From contig JAGWZK010000014.1 of NCBI GenBank assembly GCA_018968885.1, positions 1 through 64,000 on the forward strand: 64,000 nt of DNA, given 5' to 3'. The position numbers and the translations under genes are program-made. How positions within the stretch are numbered: the first letter of the stretch is position 1; each line of letters opens with the position of its first letter. The stretch comes from Planctomycetota bacterium. GTDB taxonomy: Bacteria > Planctomycetota > Phycisphaerae > Phycisphaerales > UBA1924. Shown one piece after another: positions 18,297 to 27,839 of the stretch. Below the pieces are notes generated by a model, which saw only the letters and a program-made list of their open reading frames with translations, searched no databases and was not told where the DNA came from.

Positions 18297-19745
18297 ATGT
18301 CACAACGCAAAGAACGCACCGGAATCGAAGTCGCCTCCGAACGCGCGGTCCTCGCCGCAGTCCGGCTCCCCCATTCCAATTTTGATCATCGCGATCCCTT
18401 CGGCGAACTGAACGCTTTGGCACAGCAGGCGGGCGCAGTCGTGGTCGGCGAGATGGCTCAGACGCTGGATCGCCCAGTCGCCGGCACGTTCATGGGATCG
18501 GGAAAGGTCAAAGAGCTTGCCGCGCTGTGCGACGAACTCGCCGCCACCACCATCATCTTCGATAACGACCTTTCCCCCAAGCAGATCTCCGCGATCGAGG
18601 AAGTCACCAAGCGGAAGGTGATTGATCGCTCGGAACTCATTCTGGATATCTTCGCCAGCCGCGCCACCACCGCCGAAGCCCAGCTTCAGGTCGAACTCGC
18701 CCAGCTCGAGTACACCTACCCCCGCATCCGCGGCATGTGGACCCACCTGGAACGCATCGTCGGCTCCGGTGGTGCAGGCGGCTCACGAGGTATCGGCACG
18801 CGCGGCCCTGGCGAGCAACAGTTGGAAATCGACCGTCGTCTGGTGCAACGGCGTCAGAACGATTTGCGCGAACGCTTGCGCGAGATCCAGGCCCGCAAAC
18901 GCCGCGAGGTCTTCGAACGCAAACGCGAACACTTCACCGTCGGCCTGGTTGGATACACCAACGCTGGCAAGTCGACTCTGTTCAACACCATGACCAGCGG
19001 CGGTGCCTATGCGGACGACCGACTTTTTGCCACGCTCATCACCCGCACCCGGCAAATCGAACTTGGCGGCGGCTGCGCTGCCATGCTCTCTGACACTGTC
19101 GGCTTTGTCCGCGATCTGCCTCACAATCTCATCGCCTCATTCAAGGCCACACTGGAAGAGGCCACGCACGCGGATCTGCTGTTGATCGTACTGGATGTCT
19201 CTGATCCTGCCGCGGAGTTGCATTACAAGACCGTCACCGACACCCTGGATGAACTGTGCAAAGAGGTCGCCACCAGTGGATATGAGGAGGATCGGCACTG
19301 GACGCCACCCGAACGGCTCTTGCTCTTGAACAAGGTTGATCGCCTGGAAGACAATCGCGATCTGCTGGTGTGGCAACAGAAAGTGCCGCAGTCGCTGCCC
19401 ATCTGCGCCCTGCCACCAAGCAAATCGCAGATCGCCAAGGGTGAATCCAACCTTGGTCAGGCCACGCTCCTGAATCGCATCCGCGAACTCGTTCTGGGCC
19501 AGGTCGAGGAGCTGGATGTCACGTTGCCTCTGCGCGATGCCCGCACCATTTCACTCATTGAATCTCAAGGCAAAGTGCTGGATCGGAGTTATTCCACCGA
19601 CGCAGTCACACTCCGCGTCAAGATGGGACGCAAGCAGATTGACCGGATGCGCGGCACGGGTATCCGCATGACGTTGCGTACTGCGAACGGAGTGCTGATT
19701 CCAGGTCCGGACGCGCCGCGGAATGCGTGGGGCAGCCACGAGTAG
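18297..19745 (+). CDS. hflX: GTPase HflX
   Basis: 482 residues. Ribosome-associated GTPase implicated in splitting stalled ribosomes. The glycine-rich N-terminal domain has the family stretch GSGGAGGSRGIGTRGPGE. The G domain has G1 GYTNAGKST, G3 DTVGFVRDLPH and G4 NKVD. The ATG at 18297 directly precedes conserved sequence; there is no ribosome binding site and the gap to the divergent protease start is only 85 bases, so a short-leader transcript is likely. Confidence 0.94.
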   Translation: MSQRKERTGIEVASERAVLAAVRLPHSNFDHRDPFGELNALAQQAGAVVVGEMAQTLDRPVAGTFMGSGKVKELAALCDELAATTIIFDNDLSPKQISAIEEVTKRKVIDRSELILDIFASRATTAEAQLQVELAQLEYTYPRIRGMWTHLERIVGSGGAGGSRGIGTRGPGEQQLEIDRRLVQRRQNDLRERLREIQARKRREVFERKREHFTVGLVGYTNAGKSTLFNTMTSGGAYADDRLFATLITRTRQIELGGGCAAMLSDTVGFVRDLPHNLIASFKATLEEATHADLLLIVLDVSDPAAELHYKTVTDTLDELCKEVATSGYEEDRHWTPPERLLLLNKVDRLEDNRDLLVWQQKVPQSLPICALPPSKSQIAKGESNLGQATLLNRIRELVLGQVEELDVTLPLRDARTISLIESQGKVLDRSYSTDAVTLRVKMGRKQIDRMRGTGIRMTLRTANGVLIPGPDAPRNAWGSHE

Positions 19746-19881
19746 GCAAGAGATCCGTTCGCTCTTGTTTTCCATCAGTCTCGCTTCACATCCGGCTCTT
19801 TTGTGTGGTCTTGACACACCCTTGCTGATTCCTGAGTCATTGCCTCACACGCATTCACTACATTCCACGTGGAGGTTTGCC

Positions 19882-20490
19882 ATGCGTATGTGTCGTGCAT
19901 TTGTTGCATGCTTTATTTTCGGGATTTCATCAGTCGCTCAGGGTGCAACGTTCTACAACGAAGCGATTGATGGTGATCTTTCCGATCTTCGGTTGAGTCC
20001 CACTTCACGCACACTTGAGCTGGGCACGCAGACTCTCAGCGGTAAATTTGGCCCATCCGGCGCTCAAGGCATTCCAGATCTGGACTATCTGACTGTCACT
20101 GTGCTTGCGGGGCAGCAGATCTCGTCACTCTTTGTGCGCGGCGCAGATGTTGGCGGCGGGGCTTCATTCATTGGCGTGCAACAAGGCACGCAGGTCACAG
20201 TTCCATACACCACCGTCGATCCTTCCCCCATGCTCGGATACACACATTTCTACACATCTTCGGTTGGGGAGGACATCCTGCCGCTGATCGGGATTGGGCC
20301 GGGGGCGATTGGATTTCAAGGACCATTAGGCGGTGGTCAGTACACTTTCTGGATCATGGAGCTTGCGGATGACCGTGAATTCAGCTACTCATTTGAATTT
20401 GAAGTGATGCGTGTCCCGGCACCAGCGACGGCAACTTTGTTCCTCGTGCTCGCGGCTCACTTTGGCGGACGCAGATCGAGAACTCACTGA
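19882..20490 (+). CDS. Exported protein with sorting-tail-like C-terminus
   Basis: 202 residues, GGAGG seven bases before the ATG. Signal peptide 1-22 (ending SVAQGA). The beta-rich body resembles a cell-surface beta-sandwich with a final strand FSYSFEFEVM. The tail RVPAPATATLFLVLAAHFGGRRSRTH is a variant of the sorting signal in its neighbours. Its 3' end overlaps the convergent P450 gene by seven bases. Function unknown. Confidence 0.72.
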   Translation: MRMCRAFVACFIFGISSVAQGATFYNEAIDGDLSDLRLSPTSRTLELGTQTLSGKFGPSGAQGIPDLDYLTVTVLAGQQISSLFVRGADVGGGASFIGVQQGTQVTVPYTTVDPSPMLGYTHFYTSSVGEDILPLIGIGPGAIGFQGPLGGGQYTFWIMELADDREFSYSFEFEVMRVPAPATATLFLVLAAHFGGRRSRTH

Positions 20491-22103
20491 CTCTTGCCGC
20501 CAAATCCAAAGGGGCAACGAGTTGCTGGTGAGGATGCGGCGGAGACTGAATTCCCTGGTTCTGATGCGGTTTGTATTGGAGCGGCGTTCATCACGCGAGG
20601 ACGCAGGTTGACGCGCACACCATCCAGCGGTTTGGTGGATACTCCTGCGCGAGGGACGATGGAATTGGTGAGTGATTCAAACTCGAAGAGTTTGACGCAG
20701 GCACCGACGACGAGAGCGACTTCGAGTTGGCCGAGATTCTTGCCCGGACAGAATCGCGGACCGTGACCGAAGCCGAAGTGGAGGAAGTCGCCACGATCCT
20801 GAGTGGCGAGCTTTTCCGAACGCTCGGGGTGGAACTCGTCGGCTCGATAACCGGTTTTGGTGACACCCCAATGGTCTTCGTGGCGATTGGCGTGCCAGAC
20901 ATCGAGAAGGATGTGAGTGCCTTTGGGAATGATGAAGGTCTGGGGCTCGGTGGTACCGGGGAGGGGGCCAAGATCAATCTGAGTCTCTGCGGTGGCGCGG
21001 CGAGGATGGAAATAGAGAGAGGGAGTGAGGCGAAGGGTTTCATCCAAGACAGAATTCAGCACGGTGCACCGGGCAAGCACTTCGGGCGAATATTCGTTGA
21101 TGGAATGAATCTCTGCATACAGGCGCGATTGGATATGTGGATGGCGGGCGAGGTGAGCGATGGCCCAACTGGCGTATGAAGTGGTGGCTTCGAGTGCGCC
21201 TGCGAGGAAGACACGAATGTTGCCGCGGAGAGCATCATCGCTGGCATCAGATTTGAAGTGGCCCCAGAGACCGGTGCAGGCAGACCGCTGGGCGATCACA
21301 CGATCGGTCAATTCTTCAAAGATGAGCTTGGCTTGCTGATCTTTCTTGAGGCCGGAGGTGAATGCGGGGAGGCGGTGAAGGGGGACTCCGACATTTGTCA
21401 GGACGGTATCGCGCACGATGTGGGCGATGACGCGATCGAGCGCGGGGACGTAGCGATCGTAGATTTCATCGTAACTGATCTGGGCGCCAAAGAAGCAATT
21501 GACCAGCATCTCGAGCATCAGGGCTTTGATCTCGGGCTCGAGTTCGACATCGAGGGCGGCGGTGTTGGGTGGTGCGGCGGATGAAGACTGCTCTTGCAAG
21601 CGTCGCTGCATGACTTCGAGACGCTGCGCCACGGTGTGACGAAAGAGAGATTCGAAATCGTGGAAGCGTTCGGGCTGAAAGAGCGTGGTACGTGCGAATG
21701 GGGGTGTTGCGATTTTCTTCTGATGCTTCCAGGAGGCACCGTTGGAATAGAGGAGAGTGTCCTGGCCCGTGGCACGGGCGATGCCGGACGAAGGGAGTGT
21801 GTCGCGATCAAAGTGGCCGGGCTGATCACTGGTGATGGTGGAGATGGCACGGATGAGCCGCGGATCTCTGGTGACGAGGATGGGATCAAAGCCGGGGACA
21901 TCGAGATAACGAGTGTGTCGAGCGGGGCCGGAGACTTCATCAGCTCGCCAGAAAAATGAATCGAGAATGCGAATGGGTTGGTGGTAGTTCCAGGGATGGG
22001 GAAAGGGAAGAGAGGGACGGCCGCGGGCGAAGAGGGGAACACGACCTGCGGGCATGGTGCCACGGAAAGGACTTTGTTTGAGGATCGATTGCAGAAAACC
22101 CAT
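20484..22103 (-). CDS. Cytochrome P450
   Basis: 539 residues, a full-length soluble P450 with an extended N-terminus. The haem-binding signature FGHGPRFCPG supplies the cysteine ligand, and the K-helix ExxR is LDETLRLTP. The I-helix reads FLAGALEATTSYASW: the conserved acid before the Thr pair is Ala, with Glu one position earlier. No ferredoxin or reductase gene is nearby, so its electron donor is elsewhere. Substrate unknown; oxidation of a lipid or xenobiotic is only a guess. No ribosome binding site is visible at this start. Confidence 0.9.
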   Translation of the reverse strand: MGFLQSILKQSPFRGTMPAGRVPLFARGRPSLPFPHPWNYHQPIRILDSFFWRADEVSGPARHTRYLDVPGFDPILVTRDPRLIRAISTITSDQPGHFDRDTLPSSGIARATGQDTLLYSNGASWKHQKKIATPPFARTTLFQPERFHDFESLFRHTVAQRLEVMQRRLQEQSSSAAPPNTAALDVELEPEIKALMLEMLVNCFFGAQISYDEIYDRYVPALDRVIAHIVRDTVLTNVGVPLHRLPAFTSGLKKDQQAKLIFEELTDRVIAQRSACTGLWGHFKSDASDDALRGNIRVFLAGALEATTSYASWAIAHLARHPHIQSRLYAEIHSINEYSPEVLARCTVLNSVLDETLRLTPSLYFHPRRATAETQIDLGPLPGTTEPQTFIIPKGTHILLDVWHANRHEDHWGVTKTGYRADEFHPERSEKLATQDRGDFLHFGFGHGPRFCPGKNLGQLEVALVVGACVKLFEFESLTNSIVPRAGVSTKPLDGVRVNLRPRVMNAAPIQTASEPGNSVSAASSPATRCPFGFGGKSQ

Positions 22104-22201
22104 GAGAGGACTTTACCGGAAATGATGGGTGCGAGAGTGTCTCGTCAATCTTGCTACACGATTGTTGTGAATCGAGACTGCGTCGTTTCAGGAGTCAGTT
22201 T

Positions 22202-23230
22202 TCAAGGGTTTGACGCGGGTTGGCGATTGAGGCGAGTCTGTGCGATGAGCATGAGGGCCGCGCCGGAGATGGCGGTGAGTCCGGTGGCCCACTGAATAGG
22301 TGTCAACTTTTCGTGAAAGAGGAATGCACTGGCGACAGAGACAGTGACGGGTTGCAATTGCACCACACCGGAAGAGACGGCCAAGCCGAGGCGGCCGATG
22401 CTGAAGTAGTAGAGTGAGTGACCGATGCCGATGCCGATGACGGCGGACATGATGAGCCAGAAGACCTGATTGCCTGTGAGCGAGACGACCGAGAGACCGA
22501 AATCAAGTTCCCTGGAGATGGGATCGCGCGCGAAGATGAGCATGAATGCGAAGAGGATCACGGCGGTGATCTGACTGACTGCGCTGAAGGCGACAAGGGC
22601 GTTGATGCCGGTCATGAACTTTCGAACCGCCAACGCGTACGCGGCATACAGCAAGCCGCTACCGACGGCGAGCGCGACTCCGAATCCAGTGCCTTCGCCA
22701 AGGCCAGCCGGGTTAAACAAGATGGTCGCGAGCGTGCCCCCCACCACCATCGCGATGCCGGCAAGGAACCAGGGTGAACGGATCATGCGGCGCTCGGAGA
22801 CGAAGAGAAGTGCCGCGCCGCCCATAAGGAACACGATCTGAAATCGCAAAGAGAAGGTCATCAACCCTGGGCTTACGTAGTACGGCGCAAGGCCAAATGC
22901 GATCTGCGCGCCGGCGTTGATGATGCTGGGCCAGAAAGCGGCTTTCCAGAGGCCGGGAGGCAACGTCTGCTTTTTCCATCCCCAGATGAGGACCGGAAGC
23001 CAGATCAGCGCGCTGATCGTGTAGCGCCAGCCGTTGGCCGTCCATCCATCGATGAGCGTGGTGAAGTGCTTCAAGAACAGCGGGACCACCGTCCAGCACG
23101 CCAATGTGAGCACGATGGTGAAAATCGCCGGAGCGACACTCACATGGGGCTGCGCGTCCAGAACTGGCTTGACGACAGGCTGCACCATCGGCACCGATGC
23201 AGCAGGAGTTGGACTGGAGGAGGAACTCAA
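22202..23230 (-). CDS. DMT-family (EamA-type) transporter
   Basis: 342 residues with about ten hydrophobic segments arranged as two similar halves (first half around LTLACWTVVPLFLKHFTTL, second around GVALAVGSGLLYAAYALAV), the EamA layout. Likely an inner-membrane metabolite exporter; substrate not predictable. The TTG start at 23230 lacks a clear ribosome binding site, and an ATG at 23188 is an alternative. Sits between the P450 and metallo-beta-lactamase-fold genes on the same strand. Confidence 0.85.
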   Translation of the reverse strand: MSSSSSPTPAASVPMVQPVVKPVLDAQPHVSVAPAIFTIVLTLACWTVVPLFLKHFTTLIDGWTANGWRYTISALIWLPVLIWGWKKQTLPPGLWKAAFWPSIINAGAQIAFGLAPYYVSPGLMTFSLRFQIVFLMGGAALLFVSERRMIRSPWFLAGIAMVVGGTLATILFNPAGLGEGTGFGVALAVGSGLLYAAYALAVRKFMTGINALVAFSAVSQITAVILFAFMLIFARDPISRELDFGLSVVSLTGNQVFWLIMSAVIGIGIGHSLYYFSIGRLGLAVSSGVVQLQPVTVSVASAFLFHEKLTPIQWATGLTAISGAALMLIAQTRLNRQPASNP

Positions 23231-23277
23231 GCCGTCACAGTACGCGAAGTGGTTTGCAGGCGTTCACCAAAGAGCGG

Positions 23278-24360
23278 TTACGGCGTAAACGCTTTGGCCT
23301 CGTCGTACATCCCACCCAGTGTAATCGGACGAATCCAATCCGCCGCGGCGTATTCGGCGTACTCGGGCGTGGGGATCTTGATGAATTCTTCACGGGATTG
23401 ACCAGCTTTGACGGCATCGCGAGCACGTTGCGATTGCGAGAGCAGCAGATCGATCAGAGCGCGAATGCCCGAGCGATTCGTCAGATCGCCATGACCGGGG
23501 ACAATAATGGTGTCCTTATCGCAAAGTTCGAGTGTGCGCGACAGTGAATTGATCCAACCAGTGCTGGAGAAGCCGCCGGCACGATCGACGTACGGCCAGA
23601 CCTTGTTAAAGAGCAGGTCGCCGGTGTGCAGCACATTGAGTTCGGGGCTATACACCACGACATCGTTGTCCGTATGTCCGGCGCCAAAATGACGGAGGAG
23701 CAGCGTGATCGGGCCGACCTTCACCTCTTGGCGATCACTCTCCATCACTTGCGTGGGGGCGAAGGTGTCGGCGACCCAGGATTCGACTTCCTTCTCCATA
23801 CCCATGATCTGGTTCTTGCGGCGTTTGCCAGCCTCATCAGTCGAGGCGTTGGCTTGGCGGATTGCGGCTGCCGCGGCTTTCTTGTAATTCTCGAACTGCG
23901 CCCGAATGCGCTCTGCGGCTTTCTTGTGCGCCAGCACGGGTACCTTGCCGACAAAGCCATGATTGCCGCCAGTGTGATCGGCGTGATGATGGGTATTGAT
24001 GACAAGCGCTTGATCAGATTCGAAGATGTTGAATCCAAAGGCCAGCAATGCGTCGTTCGCAATCAATCGACCCAAAGGAGCGTTCTTGGTATCGATCAGC
24101 ACAGCAAAACCTTCTTTGCGGAAGATCAGAGAGTTGCCACCGTCACCCGTGCCCATCGACGCCCTAAACGCGGCGCCATCGCGAGAAAGTGGTGTCCATA
24201 TGAAATTTGTGCCGGGGTTGTCGGAGCTTGTAACCGCTGGTCGTGCCAGCGCAATCCGCGGCAGCGAGATCGCCGCTGCCCCCGCCGCCGCAGCCGTCAA
24301 GAGGAACGCTCGACGAGGAAAACCGGTTGAGAGTGCAGCCGACAAGGGACGTTCAATCAT
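23278..24360 (-). CDS. Tat-exported metallo-beta-lactamase-fold hydrolase
   Basis: 360 residues. The N-terminus FPRRAFLLTAAAAGAAAISLP is a twin-arginine signal, so the protein is folded before export. The metal motif HHHADH is in VINTHHHADHTGG. Later ligands are in FGAGHTDNDVVVY and VPGHGDL. This order matches class B/glyoxalase-II-like hydrolases; substrate unknown. The ATG at 24360 begins the Tat signal. Confidence 0.88.
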   Translation of the reverse strand: MIERPLSAALSTGFPRRAFLLTAAAAGAAAISLPRIALARPAVTSSDNPGTNFIWTPLSRDGAAFRASMGTGDGGNSLIFRKEGFAVLIDTKNAPLGRLIANDALLAFGFNIFESDQALVINTHHHADHTGGNHGFVGKVPVLAHKKAAERIRAQFENYKKAAAAAIRQANASTDEAGKRRKNQIMGMEKEVESWVADTFAPTQVMESDRQEVKVGPITLLLRHFGAGHTDNDVVVYSPELNVLHTGDLLFNKVWPYVDRAGGFSSTGWINSLSRTLELCDKDTIIVPGHGDLTNRSGIRALIDLLLSQSQRARDAVKAGQSREEFIKIPTPEYAEYAAADWIRPITLGGMYDEAKAFTP

Positions 24361-24599
24361 GGGAGGATTACTGTGTGTGATCGGAGTTCGATGCCGCTGA
24401 TGGTGGCGATGCAATGGCGAAGCGCGGATTTTCCGGACTATACCAACTTTCTCCCAAACGGTGACAATCGAGGATCGAGCACCTACACTTGTCCCCCTCT
24501 GATGGCAGTGTCTGTCAGGGCGGCACGGGCGACGTCGGACGGTGAGTTCGGGCCCCAATTTGCAGGATTTTCACAGATTCTCAGCACAGGGTTTTTCGC

Positions 24600-25154
24600 A
24601 TGAAAGCCACCGATCTTCGTCCCGGCCTTGGCATCAACATGGATGGCAAAATTTCCGTCCTGACTGGTGTTGAACACCGCACCCCCGGCAACCTCCGCGC
24701 CTTTGTGCAGATCAAGTACAAGGAAGTCCTTACCGGCAAGTCGCTGGAACGCCGCCTGGGCTCTGGCGACACCGTCGATGTCGTCGATCTGGACCGCCGT
24801 CCGATGGAGTTCCTCTTTGCCGACATGAACAGCGGCACCTTTATGGACAGCGAGAACTACGAGCAGGTCGAGCTCTCGCGCGAAATGCTCGGCGACACCC
24901 TCCTCTATCTCCCCCCCAACACCCACGTGACCGTCCTCTTCTATGGCGAAAAGGCTCTGACTGTCGAACTCCCCCCGGCCGTCGAACTCACCGTGGCTGA
25001 CTGCCCCCCCGCCGTCAAGAACGCCACCGCCACCAACCAGACCAAGGACGCGGAGATGGAGACGGGCCTGAAGATCACCGTTCCCGCCTTCATTACCATC
25101 GGCGAGAAACTCAAGATCTCGACGGTGGATGGCTCGTACCTCGGTCGCGCTTGA
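24600..25154 (+). CDS. efp: Elongation factor P
   Basis: 184 residues, three beta-barrel domains, promotes peptide bond formation at polyproline stretches. The N-terminal KOW-like domain begins KATDLRPGLGINMDGK. The tip of the first loop reads TPGNLRAF (residues 28-35), so the residue aligning with the modified Lys34 of E. coli is Asn31. The C-terminal domain GLKITVPAFITIGEKLKI is typical. It ends with its own hairpin terminator. Confidence 0.93.
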   Translation: MKATDLRPGLGINMDGKISVLTGVEHRTPGNLRAFVQIKYKEVLTGKSLERRLGSGDTVDVVDLDRRPMEFLFADMNSGTFMDSENYEQVELSREMLGDTLLYLPPNTHVTVLFYGEKALTVELPPAVELTVADCPPAVKNATATNQTKDAEMETGLKITVPAFITIGEKLKISTVDGSYLGRA

Positions 25155-25184
25155 ACACGATCGGTCGTATGCTGAACGTTCCCG

Positions 25185-25214
25185 GAGGGCCTTGACGGGC
25201 CCTCTGTTGTTTTT
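25185..25214 (+). terminator. Rho-independent terminator of efp
   Basis: GAGGGCC (25185-25191) pairs with GGCCCTC (25198-25204), followed by TGTTGTTTTT. It ends exactly before the aroK start. Confidence 0.88.
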
Positions 25215-25215
25215 C

Positions 25216-25746
25216 ATGCATGTTCTTCTGATCGGTCTGCGAGCATCAGGAAAGTCCACGCTGGGGCGCGGGCTGGCGGCGGCATTGGCTCGCCCATTTA
25301 TCGATCTGGATGACGCAACTGCGGCATTGATGCGTGCACAGAGTGCCGCGGAGGCAATCAATACACAGGGGCTCTCGGCGTTCCGACTTGCAGAAACTCA
25401 GGCCCTGCGTGAAGTGCTTGCATTTCCATCGCCGCACATCATCGCCCTGGGTGGAGGCACCCCCACCGCTCCCGGCGCGGCAGACCTTCTGCGAGCCGCG
25501 ATGGGGGATGGAAAGGCATGCGTCATCTACTTGCGGGCTCAAGCGGCGACGCTGCAGGCGAGATTGCGGCAGAGTGACACCGCCACTCGACCCTCACTGA
25601 CCGGCGCAAGCGTGGTGGATGAAGTGCCGGTGCTATTCGCCCAGCGCGATGAGTTGTACACCTTGCTGGCCAATAACACGTTGAATATCGACACGATGGA
25701 TGAGCCCCAGGCAATAGCAGCGTTGCGATTGATGGCAACGAAATAG
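25216..25746 (+). CDS. aroK: Shikimate kinase
   Basis: 176 residues. Phosphorylates shikimate in the aromatic amino acid pathway. Walker A motif GLRASGKSTLGRGLA, shikimate-binding FIDLDD near residue 34, FRLAETQAL and the glycine triad ALGGGTP. The adenine lid has the expected RxxxxRPSLTG (ARLRQSDTATRPSLTG). The start at 25216 lies two bases after the efp terminator T-tract, so it must have its own transcript or be read through. Ends five bases from the convergent trpF. Confidence 0.88.
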   Translation: MHVLLIGLRASGKSTLGRGLAAALARPFIDLDDATAALMRAQSAAEAINTQGLSAFRLAETQALREVLAFPSPHIIALGGGTPTAPGAADLLRAAMGDGKACVIYLRAQAATLQARLRQSDTATRPSLTGASVVDEVPVLFAQRDELYTLLANNTLNIDTMDEPQAIAALRLMATK

Positions 25747-25751
25747 GCGAC

Positions 25752-26384
25752 TCAATCCAACTCAGCATCCGCATCTCGCACCGCATCGCAGAAGGCCTGA
25801 ATCAGCTCCACATCCTTCACGCCCCGCTCGCGTTCCACACCACTCGACACATCCACCGCATATGGGCGGCAGATGCGGATGGCCTCGCCAACGTTTTCGG
25901 GAGTCAGACCACCGGCCAGGAAAATATTGCGAGGCGATTGCTCCATAAACGGGGCAAGTGCTTTCCAATCAAACGCCTCGCCACTCCCCGCCACGGGACT
26001 ATCAATCAGATACGCCTCGACCTCTTCCATGTGCCAGCGTTCGAGTTCCTTGGCGATGGTGGCAGGATCAAAGCGGATGGCGCGGATCACCGGGGCGCAC
26101 TGCTTGACAATCGCTTCATTCTCGTTGCCATGAAACTGATTGTGCGCTGTCGGGCACATCTCTTCGATATCGCTGAAGGCCTCGACACTGTGATTCATGA
26201 ACACACCCACCGTTGCCACCAGTGGGGGCAGGTTGTTCATGATGTCTCCCGCTACCTCCGGCTCCACATAGCGCGGGCTGGAACGCACAAAATTGAAGCC
26301 AACGGCATCGGCTCCGGCATCCACCGCAGCCCACGCCGTGTCCAGGTCCTTGATGCCGCAGATCTTGATTCGAGTTCGTGCCAT
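25752..26384 (-). CDS. trpF: Phosphoribosylanthranilate isomerase
   Basis: 210 residues, TIM barrel. Third committed step of tryptophan synthesis. N-terminal KICGIKDLDTA with the catalytic Cys, AVGFNFVRSSPRYVEP, the Asp-containing segment AYLIDSP, LAGGLTPENVGEAI and the phosphate-binding VDVSSGVERERGVKD all match the family. It starts 13 bases downstream of the rhomboid gene, with which it is probably co-transcribed; no other trp genes are adjacent. Confidence 0.93.
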   Translation of the reverse strand: MARTRIKICGIKDLDTAWAAVDAGADAVGFNFVRSSPRYVEPEVAGDIMNNLPPLVATVGVFMNHSVEAFSDIEEMCPTAHNQFHGNENEAIVKQCAPVIRAIRFDPATIAKELERWHMEEVEAYLIDSPVAGSGEAFDWKALAPFMEQSPRNIFLAGGLTPENVGEAIRICRPYAVDVSSGVERERGVKDVELIQAFCDAVRDADAELD

Positions 26385-26397
26385 TGATTCAGATTCC

Positions 26398-27678
26398 TTA
26401 CGCCAACTCCGCCTTCAACTGCTGCACCACTTCGCGATGTTCCGCATCCACGCGAGAAAGATCGATCCGCTCCAATTCCGCTCGCGCATCAACTTTCCTG
26501 TGCAAATAACGCCCCAGGACCAGCGCCAGCATCAGCCGCACTTCTCCGGCCTGCGGATCACGTTCATGAGAGAAGAGAAAATCCTTGTAGGCCGTGGCCG
26601 CCAGATCGTGACGCCCTGCCTTGACCATGATGTTTCCAAGTTCAAATTGAGCATCGCGACCCAGGATGACCGCTCGACGTTGGCGTGGCTCCGCATCTTT
26701 GGCATTAATCCCCAGATCATCACCGGCCTTGAGCAGCGCATCGTATTTCCGCGGCACCTGATCCACATCGCGGGTAGACAGGGCCTGACTCAATTCCAGG
26801 CGACTGTTCGCCAACGCCGCCATCACTGCATCCAATCTGGCAGAGTCCTGTTGCTCAGTCTTCTTCGCGCCAGCCCGATCCTGCTGAATCACCGCCCTCG
26901 CAATCGCCTGTGTGGGTGTCACGCCACCAACCGCCGAACGAATCTCCTGCTTGCGCTTGGCACGCTCCATCAGGGCGAGCAGGTCAAAGGTCTGGCGACG
27001 GACCAATCCCGTGCCCAGCAGCACCAAGCCCACACCGATCCCCAGCCCATACCCGGCGAGGTGGGCCATCCGCGCCACAGAATCTGAGACGCCAAAACCC
27101 TGAAACACCAAATCCTTGAGAATCACAAAGCCCAGCAACCACAGGGCACTGATTTCAAATACCGTGATCAGAAAGAAGACGAGCAGCACGCGAATGTTCA
27201 CCAGCGGGAACAAAACCAGGAAGCACCCAGTGATCGCAGCCACCGCGCCCGAAGCACCAATCACGCTCCCCTTCTCCACCAGAATCTGCACACCACCACT
27301 CACCACGATGCCGGCAAAGTACAGCGCGGCAAAGCCCCAACGCCCGATCCGATTCTCCAGCGTCGCGCCAAAGGCATACAGAAAAAACATGTTGCCAAGC
27401 AAATGCCAGAAGCCGCCATGCATGAAGGCATATGTCACCAGCCGCCATGGCTCGCTTGGCTTCCACGACAGCGAAAACATCCCCACAATCTCACCCACCG
27501 CGCTCTGAGCCCCATCCAATTGCGCCTCGGGGCGCAGCACCGCCACAATCCAGACCAATGCAAACACCGCCACATTCACCCCCACCAGCGTGCGGCTGAC
27601 GATGGGAGTGCGATTCAGGGGCTGATCCGTGCCAAGTGGAATGAACACAACTGACAATACGCCGGGGCGATGACCCAT
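26398..27678 (-). CDS. Rhomboid family intramembrane serine protease
   Basis: About 426 residues. Six membrane helices in the first 260 residues, with the HGGFWHLLGNMFFLYAFG segment, catalytic Ser in VIGASGAVAA and catalytic His in HLAGYGLGIGVG. A soluble C-terminal region of about 160 residues follows, helical and TPR-like (HDLAATAYKDFLFSHERDPQAG). The ATG at 27678 is preferred over an upstream TTG that would add non-family residues and sit almost on the divergent citrate synthase start. First gene of the rhomboid-trpF unit. Confidence 0.9.
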   Translation of the reverse strand: MGHRPGVLSVVFIPLGTDQPLNRTPIVSRTLVGVNVAVFALVWIVAVLRPEAQLDGAQSAVGEIVGMFSLSWKPSEPWRLVTYAFMHGGFWHLLGNMFFLYAFGATLENRIGRWGFAALYFAGIVVSGGVQILVEKGSVIGASGAVAAITGCFLVLFPLVNIRVLLVFFLITVFEISALWLLGFVILKDLVFQGFGVSDSVARMAHLAGYGLGIGVGLVLLGTGLVRRQTFDLLALMERAKRKQEIRSAVGGVTPTQAIARAVIQQDRAGAKKTEQQDSARLDAVMAALANSRLELSQALSTRDVDQVPRKYDALLKAGDDLGINAKDAEPRQRRAVILGRDAQFELGNIMVKAGRHDLAATAYKDFLFSHERDPQAGEVRLMLALVLGRYLHRKVDARAELERIDLSRVDAEHREVVQQLKAELA

Positions 27679-27788
27679 CACCCCTGCCTCGTCGAAATCT
27701 GCGGAAAATCCCCCACTTTCACAGTTCCGAACGGCCGCGGACGGCCCTTTACCCTCCCACATTTGCGACTCGCCCCACCCCTCCCTCC

Positions 27789-27794
27789 TATACT
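27789..27794 (+). promoter_or_regulatory. Possible -10 element of gltA
   Basis: TATACT lies 46 bases before the citrate synthase start. The same hexamer occurs at 34697-34702 before typA, in both cases after TCGCCCCACC. No convincing -35 element was found. Confidence 0.35.
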
Positions 27795-27839
27795 CGCCGC
27801 TTTCCATTCCACTCAGGGCTCTATAAGGGTTTTTCAACC

